Assembly (NCBI RefSeq): GCF_026125785.1
Contig: NZ_JAHCKL010000013.1
Location: 1-64,000, forward strand
DNA from: Hydrogenophaga sp.
Lineage (GTDB): Bacteria > Pseudomonadota > Gammaproteobacteria > Burkholderiales > Burkholderiaceae_C
Length of the DNA: 64,000 bases
Direction: 5' to 3'
Below the pieces are notes generated by a model. The model saw nothing but the letters and a program-made list of their open reading frames with translations. It did no database searches and was not told the origin of the DNA. Below are positions 53,995 to 63,376 of this stretch, in pieces. A program made the translations under genes and the position numbers. The number at the start of each line of letters is the position of its first letter. Position 1 is the first letter of the stretch.

Positions 53995-55047
53995 ATGTGG
54001 AGTCGCCGACATTGGGGTCGAGCCTTTGCGCTGGGGGCCTTGGCCACCGCGCTGCCGCCCCTGCGTGCGCAAGGCGCCTCTGCCCCGGCTGCGCGGGTCG
54101 CCGCCGCACGCCAGGTGATCGCGGCCTATGACCGCGCCTCGTTCTGCTACCTGCCACTGACCATTGCGGAGCGGCTGGGCTTCTTTGCGCAGGAAGGGCT
54201 GGACGTGGATGTGCGCGAGTTCGCCGACGCCCAGCAAGCCACGCAGGCGGTGCTGGGTGGAGCGGCTCAGGTGCTCTCTGCCTCCTACAGCTCCGCCATC
54301 AGCTTGCAGGCCCGGGGGCAGAGCTTCCAGTCCTTCGTGCTGCAGGGTCGGGCACCGCAGGTGGTGCTGGGCATCTCGATCAAGACCATGGGGCATTTCC
54401 GCGAACTGGCCGACCTGCGCGGGCGGCGCGTGGGCGTGGTCGCCGACGGCTCGGCCTCGCACCGCGTGGCCAGCCTCGTGTTGGGCAAGGCCGGCTTGCG
54501 GCCTGGTGAGGTGCAGTACGTGGCCCAGCCATCGCCGGCTCTGGCCCTGCAGGCCTTTCGGCGGGGCCAACTGGATGCCATCAGCTACACCGATCCGACT
54601 GTGACCGAGCTGGAGCAGGGGGGCGAATTGCGGGTGGTGGTCGACACGCGCAGCACGCGCGGCACGGCCGAGGTTTTCGGTGGGCCCATGCCTTCGGGCT
54701 GCCTGTGTGCGCCGGTCGAGTTCCTGACCCAGCAACCCAAGGTCAGCCAGGCCATGGCCGATGCCCTGGTGCACGCGTTGAAGTGGCTACAGACAGCAGG
54801 TCCGTCGGATCTGATCAAGGCGGTGCCCGAGCGCTACTTCCACGGAGACCGTGCGCTCTACCTCGCAGCGTTTGCGCGCGTGCGTGAGGCCTGGACGGTG
54901 GACGGTCTCATGCCCGAGGCCGGTCCTGCCACCGCAGCGCGCATGCTGGCACTGTTCGAGGAGCCCGAGTCGGTGCGGCGCGTGGACCTCGCGCGCACCT
55001 TCACCAATGACTTCGCCCGCAAAGCCAAGGCGCGCTTCAGGGCCTGA
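53995..55047 (+). CDS. ABC-type substrate-binding protein (NMT1/SsuA-like)
   Basis: A 350-residue periplasmic binding protein. A SRRHWGRAFALGALA twin-Arg-like signal leads to a mature domain with YLPLTIAERLGFFAQEGLDVDVREF, the hallmark of the NMT1/THI5-SsuA-TauA group, then ADLRGRRVGVVADGS and AFRRGQLDAISYTDPTV. Such proteins bind nitrate, sulfonates, taurine or pyrimidine precursors. No permease or ATPase genes are adjacent, so it is an orphan; ligand unknown. A GAGAGG lies upstream of ATG 53995. Confidence 0.82.
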   Translation: MWSRRHWGRAFALGALATALPPLRAQGASAPAARVAAARQVIAAYDRASFCYLPLTIAERLGFFAQEGLDVDVREFADAQQATQAVLGGAAQVLSASYSSAISLQARGQSFQSFVLQGRAPQVVLGISIKTMGHFRELADLRGRRVGVVADGSASHRVASLVLGKAGLRPGEVQYVAQPSPALALQAFRRGQLDAISYTDPTVTELEQGGELRVVVDTRSTRGTAEVFGGPMPSGCLCAPVEFLTQQPKVSQAMADALVHALKWLQTAGPSDLIKAVPERYFHGDRALYLAAFARVREAWTVDGLMPEAGPATAARMLALFEEPESVRRVDLARTFTNDFARKAKARFRA

Positions 55048-55071
55048 CCAGCCCTGAAGCCTGTGGCTGTT

Positions 55072-56709
55072 TCAGGGCTTGCGCTCTGGCTTGGTGCTGG
55101 AGGCGACGCGCGTCTTGCTGTTGCTGTGGCCGCTGCTGCTGGCCTTGGTCTTGCCCTTGGCGGTCTTGCTGGCCACGGTGGTGGTGGCCTGGGTCTTGCC
55201 TTTGCTGGCCGAGGCCTTGGCGGTGGACGTCCGCTGGGCGGGTGCCTTCTTGGCGGCACTGGCCACCGCGGCCCGCTTGGGCAACAGGAGGGTGATGCGC
55301 TGACCCGCCTTGAGCGGGGCATTGACGGCGAGCTTGTTCCATTCGGCCGCGCTGACCGGGCTCACGCCGTGCCGACGCGCCAGGCGCGCAAGGTTTTCGC
55401 CCTGGCGCGCGCGCACCGTGGTGCGCGTGAGCACGATCTCTGGCTGCAGGCTGAGGCTGGCGTTGTCGGCCACGTGCACCGGCACGTCGCCATGGTGGCG
55501 GTCCGAGCGCGGTACCAGCAGGCTGGAGCCCGCGCGCACCTGCATGCGCGGCGGGATGTTGTTCACGCGGCGCAGCTCGGCTTCGGTCATGCCGGTGCGC
55601 GCGGCCGCCTGCGCCACGGTCATGGTGCTGGGCACCACCCATGCGGTCCAACTGGCCAGGGGACCGGCGTAGCTCTGCAGGTGGTCCTCGAAGATCACCG
55701 CGTTGTCCCAGGGCAGCAGGATGTTGGGCGTGCCCGCCGCCATCACCATGGGTTGCTTGAGCGAGGGGTTGAGCACGCGGAAATCGGCCTCGCTGATGCC
55801 CGCCAGCCTGGCGATGACGGCCACGTCCATGTCGCGCCTGATCGTGACGGTGTCAAAGAAGGGGTGGTTGCCGATCAAGGGCAGGGTGGTGTTGTAGGCC
55901 TCGGGCCGGGCGATGATGTTCTTGACCGCCTGCAGCTTGGGCACATAGAGGCGGGTTTCTGCGGGCATGGCCAGATCGGTGTAGCCGGTGGGCTCGCCCT
56001 GGCGCTGGTTGCGGGTGATGGCGCGGTTCACATTGCCCTGTCCCCAGTTGTAGGCGGCCAGCGCGAGGTGCCAGTCGCCAAAGCGGGCGTAGAGCTGTTG
56101 CAGGTAGTCCAACGCGGCGCGGGTGGAGGCCAGCACGTCGCGCCGGTCGTCCCGGAACACGTTCTGCTTGAGGTCGAACGACTCGCCGGTGGCCGGCATG
56201 AACTGCCACATGCCGGCGGCACGCGCGCTGGAGACCGCCTGCGGATTGAACGCGCTCTCGATGAAGGGCAGCAGGGCCAGCTCCATGGGCAGGTTGCGGC
56301 GCTCGATCTCTTCGACGATGTGGAACAGGTAGCGGCTGGAGCGCTCGGTCATGCGCTGGATGTAGTCCGGCCGCGTGGCATACCACTGTTCGCGGTCGCG
56401 CACGAGGTCACCCTGCAGGTCGGGCATGGCGAAACCGCGGCGGATGCGGTCCCAGAGATCCGCGGGGGCGGCGAGGCTGGCCACGGCGGGAGGGCGGGTC
56501 TCGGCGGTGCCGATGGAACTCAGCGGGGCCTGAGGATAGACCGGCAGCGAGGGGGTCGAAGATGCGGCGGGGGCGCTTTGAGGTGCGGGGGTGGATGCGG
56601 GTGCGGACGGCGGCAGCGAGGTGGCGCAGCCCGAGAGCACCAGCAGGAGTGCGATGCCGGCGCTCAGCAGCCAGCGGGATGGGGTCCTGGCAGGCGGGGA
56701 AAGGGTCAT
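55072..56709 (-). CDS. mltD: Membrane-bound lytic transglycosylase D-like lipoprotein
   Basis: A 545-residue outer-membrane lipoprotein that cleaves peptidoglycan. The signal ends at lipobox LSGC (Cys28). The SLT domain has ELALLPFIESAFNPQAVSSARAAGMWQFMPATG (catalytic Glu in IES) and AAYNWGQGNVNRA. One or two LysM-like repeats follow (VPSTMTVAQAAARTGM; VRARQGENLARLARRHGVS). An unusual ~65-residue Lys/Ser/Ala/Thr-rich tail ends the protein. The ATG at 56709 shares a base with the gloB stop (TGATG), so the two are coupled. Confidence 0.9.
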   Translation of the reverse strand: MTLSPPARTPSRWLLSAGIALLLVLSGCATSLPPSAPASTPAPQSAPAASSTPSLPVYPQAPLSSIGTAETRPPAVASLAAPADLWDRIRRGFAMPDLQGDLVRDREQWYATRPDYIQRMTERSSRYLFHIVEEIERRNLPMELALLPFIESAFNPQAVSSARAAGMWQFMPATGESFDLKQNVFRDDRRDVLASTRAALDYLQQLYARFGDWHLALAAYNWGQGNVNRAITRNQRQGEPTGYTDLAMPAETRLYVPKLQAVKNIIARPEAYNTTLPLIGNHPFFDTVTIRRDMDVAVIARLAGISEADFRVLNPSLKQPMVMAAGTPNILLPWDNAVIFEDHLQSYAGPLASWTAWVVPSTMTVAQAAARTGMTEAELRRVNNIPPRMQVRAGSSLLVPRSDRHHGDVPVHVADNASLSLQPEIVLTRTTVRARQGENLARLARRHGVSPVSAAEWNKLAVNAPLKAGQRITLLLPKRAAVASAAKKAPAQRTSTAKASASKGKTQATTTVASKTAKGKTKASSSGHSNSKTRVASSTKPERKP

Positions 56710-57479
56710 CAAAATACGTTCTTCCATTCCCGGAGCGTGGCGAACACGCTCACGGCATCGGTGGGTTGGCCCGGCGCATGGGCCTGGGCGGACCGCACCA
56801 CCTCGGCCTGCGTTGCCCGCAGAAAGGGGTTGATGCGTTTTTCCAGGCCGATGGAGCTGGGCAGAGTGGGAAAGTTCTGCGCGCGCAGGGCTTCACAGCT
56901 GCGCTGGTAGGCCGCGAGGTCGGCGTTGTGCGGTTCGACCGCTCGCGCGAAGCGCAGGTTGGACAGCGTGTACTCGTGCGTGCAGCAGACGCGCGTGTCG
57001 TCTGGCAGCGTGGCCAGGCGGGAGAGTGAATCCAGCATCTGGGCGGGCGTGCCTTCGAACAGCCGGCCGCAGCCGCCCGAGAACAGGGTGTCGCCACAGA
57101 ACAGCAGTGGCGCGCCTTCGGCGTGTGCCGCGTAGTAGGCGATATGCCCGGCGGTATGGCCGGGCACATCGATCACTTCGAAGCGCAGGCCCATGGCGTT
57201 CACCTCGTCGCCACCGCCCACGCGGCGCAGCGGCTCGGGCATGCGCTCGCGCGCCGGCCCTGTCACCTGGGCGCCCGTGGCCTCGCGCAGCGCGGCCACG
57301 CCGCCGGTGTGGTCCGGGTGGTGGTGGGTGATGAGGATGGTTTCCAGCCGCAGGTTCTGGCGCCGCAGCCAGGCGACCACACCCTCTGACTCGCCCGGAT
57401 CGACCACCAGCGCCCGTTCACCATCGTGCAAGGCCCAGATGTAGTTGTCGCTGAAGGCGGGAATGGGGGTGAGGTGCAT
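56709..57479 (-). CDS. gloB: Hydroxyacylglutathione hydrolase (glyoxalase II)
   Basis: A 256-residue metallo-beta-lactamase-fold enzyme hydrolysing S-lactoylglutathione in methylglyoxal detoxification. The metal motif THHHPDHTGG is at 51-60 (His52, His54, Asp56, His57), with VPGHTAGHIAYY, GDTLFSGGCGRLFEG and CTHEYTLSNLRFA all canonical glyoxalase II. Divergent from the methyltransferase gene over 108 bp; the gloB/methyltransferase/rnhA grouping is conserved in proteobacteria. Confidence 0.95.
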   Translation of the reverse strand: MHLTPIPAFSDNYIWALHDGERALVVDPGESEGVVAWLRRQNLRLETILITHHHPDHTGGVAALREATGAQVTGPARERMPEPLRRVGGGDEVNAMGLRFEVIDVPGHTAGHIAYYAAHAEGAPLLFCGDTLFSGGCGRLFEGTPAQMLDSLSRLATLPDDTRVCCTHEYTLSNLRFARAVEPHNADLAAYQRSCEALRAQNFPTLPSSIGLEKRINPFLRATQAEVVRSAQAHAPGQPTDAVSVFATLREWKNVF

Positions 57480-57560
57480 CGGCTGGCGCTGGATTTCGGG
57501 TGGGGGCGTGTAGAGTGCGGGCTGGCCGTTGCGGCGTCCCGCAGTGTCGCAGACTTCGGG

Positions 57561-57576
57561 CCGGGCGCGCGCCCGG
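57561..57576. repeat. 16-bp GC palindrome in the gloB/methyltransferase gap
   Basis: CCGGGCGCGCGCCCGG is a perfect palindrome 12 bp before the methyltransferase ATG. It could fold in the leader or be an operator; CG-only sequence makes chance plausible. Confidence 0.3.
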
Positions 57577-57587
57577 CTTTACACACC

Positions 57588-58373
57588 ATGACCGCAAAAA
57601 TTATAGGGTTGACCGAGTGGTTCGGGACCGCGCCAGGCCGCTACCTGCTGGACTGGGAGCAGACCCAATTCGACCAGGCCGCCGTCGACCTGTTTGGGTT
57701 CAATGCCTTGCAACTGGGACTGCCCGAGCTGGAAACGCTGCGCAGCAACCGCATGCCGCACCGCTGGCTGGCGGCGCCCGAGTTGCCGCTGGCCCCGGAA
57801 TCCGAGCCCGCCCCGAGCCCGCGCGCAGCCCTGGTCACCGACGCGGCCGCGCTGCCGTTTCCCGCGGCCAGCCTGGACCTGGTGGTGCTGCCCCACACCC
57901 TGGAGCTCAGCGCCGATCCCCATCAGGTGCTGCGCGAGGTGGAGCGCGTGCTGGTGCCCGAGGGGCGCGTGGTGGTGTCGGGTTTCAACCCGGCCAGCCT
58001 GTGGGGTTTTCGGCAGGCGCGCGGCCGCTTGTGCGCGCAGCTGGGCATTACCGCGCTGGGTGCGTCCAGTCTCTACCTGCCCGAAGCGGGCGAATTCATC
58101 GGCCCCTGGCGCCTGCGCGACTGGCTGCGGCTGCTCAGCTTCGAGGTGGAGGCCGACCGCTTCGGCTGTTACCGGCCGGCGGTGCGCAGCGAAAAATGGC
58201 TGCAGCGCTACGCCTGGCTGGACCGCGCCGGGGCCCGCTCCTGGCCGATCTTTGGCGCCGTGTATTTCATGGTGGCGGTCAAGCGCGTGCGCGGGATGCG
58301 TCTGCTGGGCCCGGCCTGGAAGCCCCGCCGGGCCGGCGCGGCGGCACCCGTGCAGGTGGCCAACCGCCGCTGA
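57588..58373 (+). CDS. Class I SAM-dependent methyltransferase
   Basis: A 261-residue protein with a Methyltransf_11-like core: LVTDAAALPFPAASLDLVVLPHTLELSADPHQVLREVERVLVPEGRVVVSGFNP. The glycine-rich SAM motif I is poorly preserved; a GLPELETLRSNRMPHR stretch occupies the expected place. The same divergence is seen in the proteins usually found between gloB and rnhA. Substrate unknown. The start at 57588 lacks an SD but fits the family N-terminus (WFGTAPGRYLLDWEQ). Confidence 0.8.
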   Translation: MTAKIIGLTEWFGTAPGRYLLDWEQTQFDQAAVDLFGFNALQLGLPELETLRSNRMPHRWLAAPELPLAPESEPAPSPRAALVTDAAALPFPAASLDLVVLPHTLELSADPHQVLREVERVLVPEGRVVVSGFNPASLWGFRQARGRLCAQLGITALGASSLYLPEAGEFIGPWRLRDWLRLLSFEVEADRFGCYRPAVRSEKWLQRYAWLDRAGARSWPIFGAVYFMVAVKRVRGMRLLGPAWKPRRAGAAAPVQVANRR

Positions 58374-58445
58374 GACGCCCGGCTGAGTCCGTTTGCGGGC
58401 TGCTTTACACCATCTTTACTTTTTGCATTTTTGAAGGAGCCTGGC

Positions 58446-58880
58446 TTGAAACATGTGGTGATCTACACCGACGGCGCGTGCAAGGGAAATCCTGGCCCTG
58501 GCGGCTGGGGTGCGTACCTGAAGTCCGACGGGCTGGAGAAGGAACTCTGGGGCGGCGAGCCCAGCACCACCAACAACCGCATGGAACTCACCGCCGTGAT
58601 CGAAGCCTTGAGCGCCCTCAAGCGCCCGTGCCGGGTCTCGCTCTATCTGGACAGCGAGTACGTGCGCAAGGGCATCACCGAGTGGATTCACGGCTGGAAA
58701 CGCAAGGGTTGGGTCACGGCGGCCAAACAGCCGGTCAAGAACGCCGAGTTGTGGCAGAAGCTGGACGCGCTGGTGCACAGCGGCGTGCACCAGATCGAAT
58801 GGCACTGGGTCAAGGGGCACGCAGGCAATGCCGGCAATGAGCGGGCCGATGCCCTGGCCAACCGCGGGGTGCCGAATTGA
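58446..58880 (+). CDS. rnhA: Ribonuclease HI
   Basis: A 144-residue RNase HI degrading RNA in RNA-DNA hybrids. The catalytic residues are Asp9 ([14 protein letters not shown]), Glu47 (NNRMELTAV), Asp69 (LDSEYV) and the late Asp in NERADALA, with His in KGHAGN. The TTG at 58446 is chosen: AAGGAG lies six bases upstream and the protein then begins [10 protein letters not shown], as in E. coli. A TTG further upstream would add five residues and overlap that SD. Confidence 0.96.
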   Translation: MKHVVIYTDGACKGNPGPGGWGAYLKSDGLEKELWGGEPSTTNNRMELTAVIEALSALKRPCRVSLYLDSEYVRKGITEWIHGWKRKGWVTAAKQPVKNAELWQKLDALVHSGVHQIEWHWVKGHAGNAGNERADALANRGVPN

Positions 58881-58980
58881 CGACCGAGCGTTGGGGTGCC
58901 TGGGCCATGGACCCTCAGTGCGCTCGGAATGAGGAACTTCTCACTGCCGCCGTGGCTCAGCACTGCTACATTTCGTTTCT

Positions 58981-58996
58981 TTGACGTGTCAACGTC
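58981..58996. promoter_or_regulatory. Possible operator before the RND efflux genes
   Basis: TTGACGTGTCAACGTC contains TTGAC/GTCAA with a 2-base spacer, overlapped by GACGT/ACGTC. It lies about 50 bp before the membrane-fusion gene, where a TetR- or MarR-type repressor would act, but no such gene adjoins. Confidence 0.35.
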
Positions 58997-59046
58997 CAGT
59001 TGGCTCGGTCGTTGGGTGTGCAATTTCCCCTGGGGCGTATTCATTC

Positions 59047-60228
59047 ATGGCGAACAAGGCGCTGTATGTGGTGGTGGCCGTGGCCGGTATCGGCCTGGCC
59101 TCGGGTGCGGCCTGGTGGTACCAGAACCAGCACCGTGCTGGCGCCAGCGCCGGGTCAGCGGCCAAGGTGCCGGCATCGGCACCCCAGGGAGGCGGCGGAA
59201 GTGGCGGCGGTGCAGGGGGCGCTCCCAGCGTGGAGGTCGCCAAGGTGAAGACGGTCTCGCTGCGGGACGATGCGCAAGCTGTGGGATCCCTGCGCTCGCG
59301 CCAGAGCGTGACCGTCAAGCCCGAGACCGCCGGGCGCGTTGCCCGCATCGCGTTCGCGGACGGCGCCCAGGTGCGCGCAGGCCAGGTGCTGGTGCAGCTC
59401 GACGACACCCTGCAGCGTGCCGAACTCAGCCAGGCCCAGGCCCAGCTCTCCATTGCGCGGGCCAACCTCAAACGCAACCAGGAACTCGTGGCGCAGAACT
59501 TCGTGGCACAGCGCGTGGTGGATGAGAGCCAGGCCAATCTGCAGGTGGCCGAGGCCCAGGTTGCGCTGGCCGAAGCGCGCCTGCAGCGCATGCGCATCAC
59601 GGCCCCATTCGATGGCACGCTGGGCCTGCGCAGCATCAACCTAGGCCAGTACGTCAAGGATGGCGATGCCTTGGTCAACCTCGAGGACACGTCGCAGCTG
59701 ACGGTGGATTTCCGTCTGCCGGAGCGCTACCAGAGTCGTATCGCACCGGGCCAGGCGGTGCAGGTGCAGCTGGATGCGCTGCCCGGCAAAAGCTTCGAGG
59801 CCAAGGTGGTGGCGGTGGATCCCTTGCTGGACGCGAACGGCCGCTCGATCTCCGTGCGCGCCGCCATGCCGCGCACCGGCGGTTCCGACCTGCGCCCTGG
59901 CATGTTCGCGCGCGTGCTCATTGTGTTCTCCGTCAACGACGGCGCGCTGGTGGTGCCTGAGGAGGCCATGGTCCCGCAGGGTGGAAAGCAGTTCGTCTAC
60001 GTGCTGGACGAGCAAGGGCAGGGAGACGCGAAAAAGATGGTGTCTCGCCGCGTGGAGGTCGAACTGGGCATGCGGCGCGGCGCCGATGTCGAGATCGTCA
60101 AAGGCCTGGGCGCGAACGACACGGTGGTGGTTGCAGGCCAGCAGCGCCTGCAGCGCGATGGCACCGCGGTGCGCGTGGTCGACATGGCGCGCGGCGCGCC
60201 AGCGGCCCAGAACCGCACCAAGCCCTGA
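59047..60228 (+). CDS. RND efflux membrane-fusion (adaptor) protein
   Basis: A 393-residue periplasmic adaptor with an N-terminal anchor (VVVAVAGIGLASGAAWW) and a Gly/Ser-rich linker. The lipoyl halves are VKPETAGRVARIAFADGAQVRAGQVLVQLD and RITAPFDGTLGLRSINLGQYVKDGD, separated by a coiled-coil hairpin (about 110-175). A beta-barrel domain follows. It joins the RND pump 32 bases downstream to an outer-membrane channel, which is not encoded here. Confidence 0.93.
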   Translation: MANKALYVVVAVAGIGLASGAAWWYQNQHRAGASAGSAAKVPASAPQGGGGSGGGAGGAPSVEVAKVKTVSLRDDAQAVGSLRSRQSVTVKPETAGRVARIAFADGAQVRAGQVLVQLDDTLQRAELSQAQAQLSIARANLKRNQELVAQNFVAQRVVDESQANLQVAEAQVALAEARLQRMRITAPFDGTLGLRSINLGQYVKDGDALVNLEDTSQLTVDFRLPERYQSRIAPGQAVQVQLDALPGKSFEAKVVAVDPLLDANGRSISVRAAMPRTGGSDLRPGMFARVLIVFSVNDGALVVPEEAMVPQGGKQFVYVLDEQGQGDAKKMVSRRVEVELGMRRGADVEIVKGLGANDTVVVAGQQRLQRDGTAVRVVDMARGAPAAQNRTKP

Positions 60229-60260
60229 CCCGATGACGCATCCCTCGCACGGGAGTCTCC

Positions 60261-63200
60261 ATGCAACTGCCTGAACTGTCGATACGGCGCCCGGTCTTCG
60301 CCTCGGTGCTTTCCCTGCTGATCCTGCTGGTGGGGCTGGTGTCCTTCAACGGTCTGACGGTGCGTGAATACCCTCGCATCGACGAACCCACCGTCACCGT
60401 CACCACACGCTTTGGCGGGGCCTCCAGCGAAGTGATCGAGTCGCAGGTGACCAAGGTCCTGGAGGACTCGCTGGCGGGCATCGAGGGCGTGGACATCATC
60501 ACCTCGATCAGTCGCCAGGAACAAAGCCAGATCACGGTGCGCTTCAAGCTCGAACGCGACCCGGACTCCGCCGCCGCCGACGTGCGCGACAAGGTCAGCC
60601 GCGTGCGCCAGCGGCTGCCCAGCGACGTGGACGAGCCCACGATCGCCAAGGTCGAGGCCGATGCCACGCCGGTGATCTGGCTGGCGCTCAATTCCGACAA
60701 CGTCTCTCCGCTGGAGCTCAGCGACCTGGCCAACCGCCTGATCAAGCCCCGGTTGCAGACCGCGCCGGGCGCGGCCGACGTGCGCATCTGGGGCGAGCGC
60801 CGCTTCTCCATGCGCATCTGGCTGGACCCGGACCGCCTGGCGGCCTACAGCCTTACGGTGCAGGACGTGGAGGATGCGCTGCGCCGCTCCAACCTGGAGG
60901 TGCCCGCCGGCCGTATCGAGAGTTCACTGCGCGAGTTCAACGTCACCGCCGCGACCGACGTGCAGACGCCTGAGCAGTTCCGTGCCATCGGCATCCGCAC
61001 CATCAACGGGCAGACCATCCGCATTGGTGATGTCGCACGCGTGGAGCAGGCGCCGCAGGATGAACGCACCTCCGTGCGCTACAACGGGCGCGACGCGGTC
61101 TCGCTGGGCGTGATCCGCCAGGCGACCGCGAACCCACTGGAGCTCTCCGCTGCCGTGCAGCAGATGCTGCCGCGCGTGATGGAAGAGCTGCCTGCGGGCG
61201 TGAGCATCGAGGTCGCTAACGACAACTCTATCTTCATCGACCGGTCGATCAAGGCGGTCTACACCACCATCCTGGAAGCCGTGGTGCTGGTGGCGCTGGT
61301 GATATTCGTCTTCCTGCGCACGCTGCGCGCTTCGGTGATCCCGCTGATCACGATTCCCGTGAGCCTGATCGGCTCGTTCGCGCTGATGGCGTTGTTCGGC
61401 TTCTCGATCAACACGCTCACGCTGTTGGCGCTGGTGCTGGCCATCGGCCTGGTGGTGGACGACGCCATCGTGATGCTGGAAAACATCTACCGGCACATCG
61501 AGGAAGGCATGAAACCCTTTGACGCCGCCATCAAAGGGGCGCGCGAGATCGGGTTTGCCATTGTCGCGATGACGCTCACGCTGGCGGCCGTGTACGCGCC
61601 GCTGGCGTTCACGCCCGGCCGCACAGGCCGGCTGTTCGCGGAGTTCGCGCTGGCCCTGGCCGGTGCCGTGGTGGTTTCCGGCTTCGTCGCGCTCACGCTG
61701 TCGCCCATGATGTGCTCCAAGCTGCTGCGCCATGTGGACAAGCCCAGCCGCTTCGACCGCTTCATGGAGTCCGTGCTGGTGCGGCTGACATCGGGGTACG
61801 AGCGCGCACTGGGCGCTTCGCTCAAGGTGCGCTGGCTGGTCGTGGGCGTGATGCTGGCCAGTGCCGGCGCAAGCTGGTGGTTGCTGCAGAGCACGCGTTC
61901 CGAACTCGCCCCCATGGAAGACCGAGGGGTGGTGCTGGCCAACATCAACGGCCCGGACGGCGCCACGCTGGCCTACACGCGGCGCTACGCCGAGGCCATC
62001 GAGAGAATGGCGATGGAGCAGCCCGAGTTCGACCGCATCTTCACGGTGGTAGGCAACCCCTCGGTGGCGCAGGGCAGCGTGGTCATGCGCGGTAAGGCCT
62101 GGGAAGAGCGTGACCGCACCACGATGGACATCGCCCGCTCGATGTCGCCGGCCATGGGGCGCCTGCCGGGCATCAGCGCGTACCCGATCACGCCGCCCTC
62201 GCTGGGCCAGGGCTTTCGCGAGCGGCCGGTGAACTTCGTCATCGTCACCGGCGACAGTTATGAGAACCTGTCGGCGGTGGTTCGCCAGTTCCAGGAGCGC
62301 ATGGCGCAGAACCCCGGCCTGGTGCAGGTGGACACCGACCTGCGGCTGAACAAACCCGAGATCCGCATGGACGTGGACCGCGAACGCGCCGCCGACATGG
62401 GGGTGGGCGTGGACGTCATCGCGCGCACGGTCGAGACCATGCTGGGCGGGCGCATCGTCACCCGCTACAAGCGCGACGGAGAGCAGTACGACGTGGTGGT
62501 GCAGACCGTCTCGGCCAACCGCAGCACGCCCGAGGACATCGACCGCCTGTTCGTGCGTGGCCGCGGTGACGCCATGATTCCGCTGGCCTCGCTGATCACC
62601 ACGCGCGAAGTGGTGGTGCCGCGCGAGCTCAATCACTTTGGCCAACGCCGCAGCGCATCGATCACCGCCAACATCGCGCCCAACTACTCGCTGGGCGAAG
62701 CGCTTCAGTTCATGGAACAGACCGCGCGCGAGATCCTTCCCGCGGGCTACGCCACCGATCTCAACGGCCAGAGCCGGGAGTTCCGCAATGCGTCGGGCTC
62801 GCTGGCGATGGTGTTCGTGCTCTCCCTGCTGTTCATCTACCTGGTGCTGTCGGCGCAGTTCGAGAGCTTCATCGACCCGTTCATCATCATGCTGTCGGTG
62901 CCGCTGTCCATGCTCGGGGCCTTGCTTGCGCTCAAGCTCACGGGAGGCACGCTCAACGTGTTCAGCCAGATCGGGCTGATCACGCTGGTGGGGCTGATCA
63001 CCAAGCACGGCATCCTGATCGTGGAGTTCTCCAATCAGCTCAGGGAGCAGGGCATGGAGAAACTGGAGGCGGTGAAGAAGGCGGCTGGCCTGCGTCTGCG
63101 CCCGATCATGATGACCACGGGCGCCATGGTGCTGGGCGCGATACCGCTGGCGCTGGCCACTGGCGCGGGCGCCGAGAGCCGCCAGCAGATCGGCTGGGTC

Positions 63201-63341
63201 ATCGTGGGCGGCATGAGCCTGGGCACGCTGCTCACGGTGTTCGTGGTGCCCACCATGTACACACTGCTCTCCCGCGACCGGGCTCACCAGCCAGCCAAGC
63301 CCACCCACGAAGAGCCCACCGGCGCGATACCGGCGAAGTGA
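60261..63341 (+). CDS. RND multidrug efflux transporter (HAE-1 type)
   Basis: A 1,026-residue proton-driven inner-membrane pump. It begins ELSIRRPVFASVLSLLILLVG, and has two large periplasmic loops and twelve predicted helices. TM4 holds the proton-relay pair Asp-Asp in IGLVVDDAIVMLENIYRH; the matching region in the second half is LITLVGLITKHGILIVEFSNQ. GGGAGTC precedes the ATG. Pump class: MexF/AcrB-like by length. Substrates are unknown. It converges with moeA. Confidence 0.94.
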   Translation: MQLPELSIRRPVFASVLSLLILLVGLVSFNGLTVREYPRIDEPTVTVTTRFGGASSEVIESQVTKVLEDSLAGIEGVDIITSISRQEQSQITVRFKLERDPDSAAADVRDKVSRVRQRLPSDVDEPTIAKVEADATPVIWLALNSDNVSPLELSDLANRLIKPRLQTAPGAADVRIWGERRFSMRIWLDPDRLAAYSLTVQDVEDALRRSNLEVPAGRIESSLREFNVTAATDVQTPEQFRAIGIRTINGQTIRIGDVARVEQAPQDERTSVRYNGRDAVSLGVIRQATANPLELSAAVQQMLPRVMEELPAGVSIEVANDNSIFIDRSIKAVYTTILEAVVLVALVIFVFLRTLRASVIPLITIPVSLIGSFALMALFGFSINTLTLLALVLAIGLVVDDAIVMLENIYRHIEEGMKPFDAAIKGAREIGFAIVAMTLTLAAVYAPLAFTPGRTGRLFAEFALALAGAVVVSGFVALTLSPMMCSKLLRHVDKPSRFDRFMESVLVRLTSGYERALGASLKVRWLVVGVMLASAGASWWLLQSTRSELAPMEDRGVVLANINGPDGATLAYTRRYAEAIERMAMEQPEFDRIFTVVGNPSVAQGSVVMRGKAWEERDRTTMDIARSMSPAMGRLPGISAYPITPPSLGQGFRERPVNFVIVTGDSYENLSAVVRQFQERMAQNPGLVQVDTDLRLNKPEIRMDVDRERAADMGVGVDVIARTVETMLGGRIVTRYKRDGEQYDVVVQTVSANRSTPEDIDRLFVRGRGDAMIPLASLITTREVVVPRELNHFGQRRSASITANIAPNYSLGEALQFMEQTAREILPAGYATDLNGQSREFRNASGSLAMVFVLSLLFIYLVLSAQFESFIDPFIIMLSVPLSMLGALLALKLTGGTLNVFSQIGLITLVGLITKHGILIVEFSNQLREQGMEKLEAVKKAAGLRLRPIMMTTGAMVLGAIPLALATGAGAESRQQIGWVIVGGMSLGTLLTVFVVPTMYTLLSRDRAHQPAKPTHEEPTGAIPAK

Positions 63342-63376
63342 GCGATGGGGGCAGTGGGAGGAGGGGCGGCGAGCCT

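Noticed and set aside
60924-63308. 794-codon open frame antisense to the RND transporter
   Set aside because: Same artefact; the translation is His/Arg/Gln-rich and the plus strand encodes a full RND pump.
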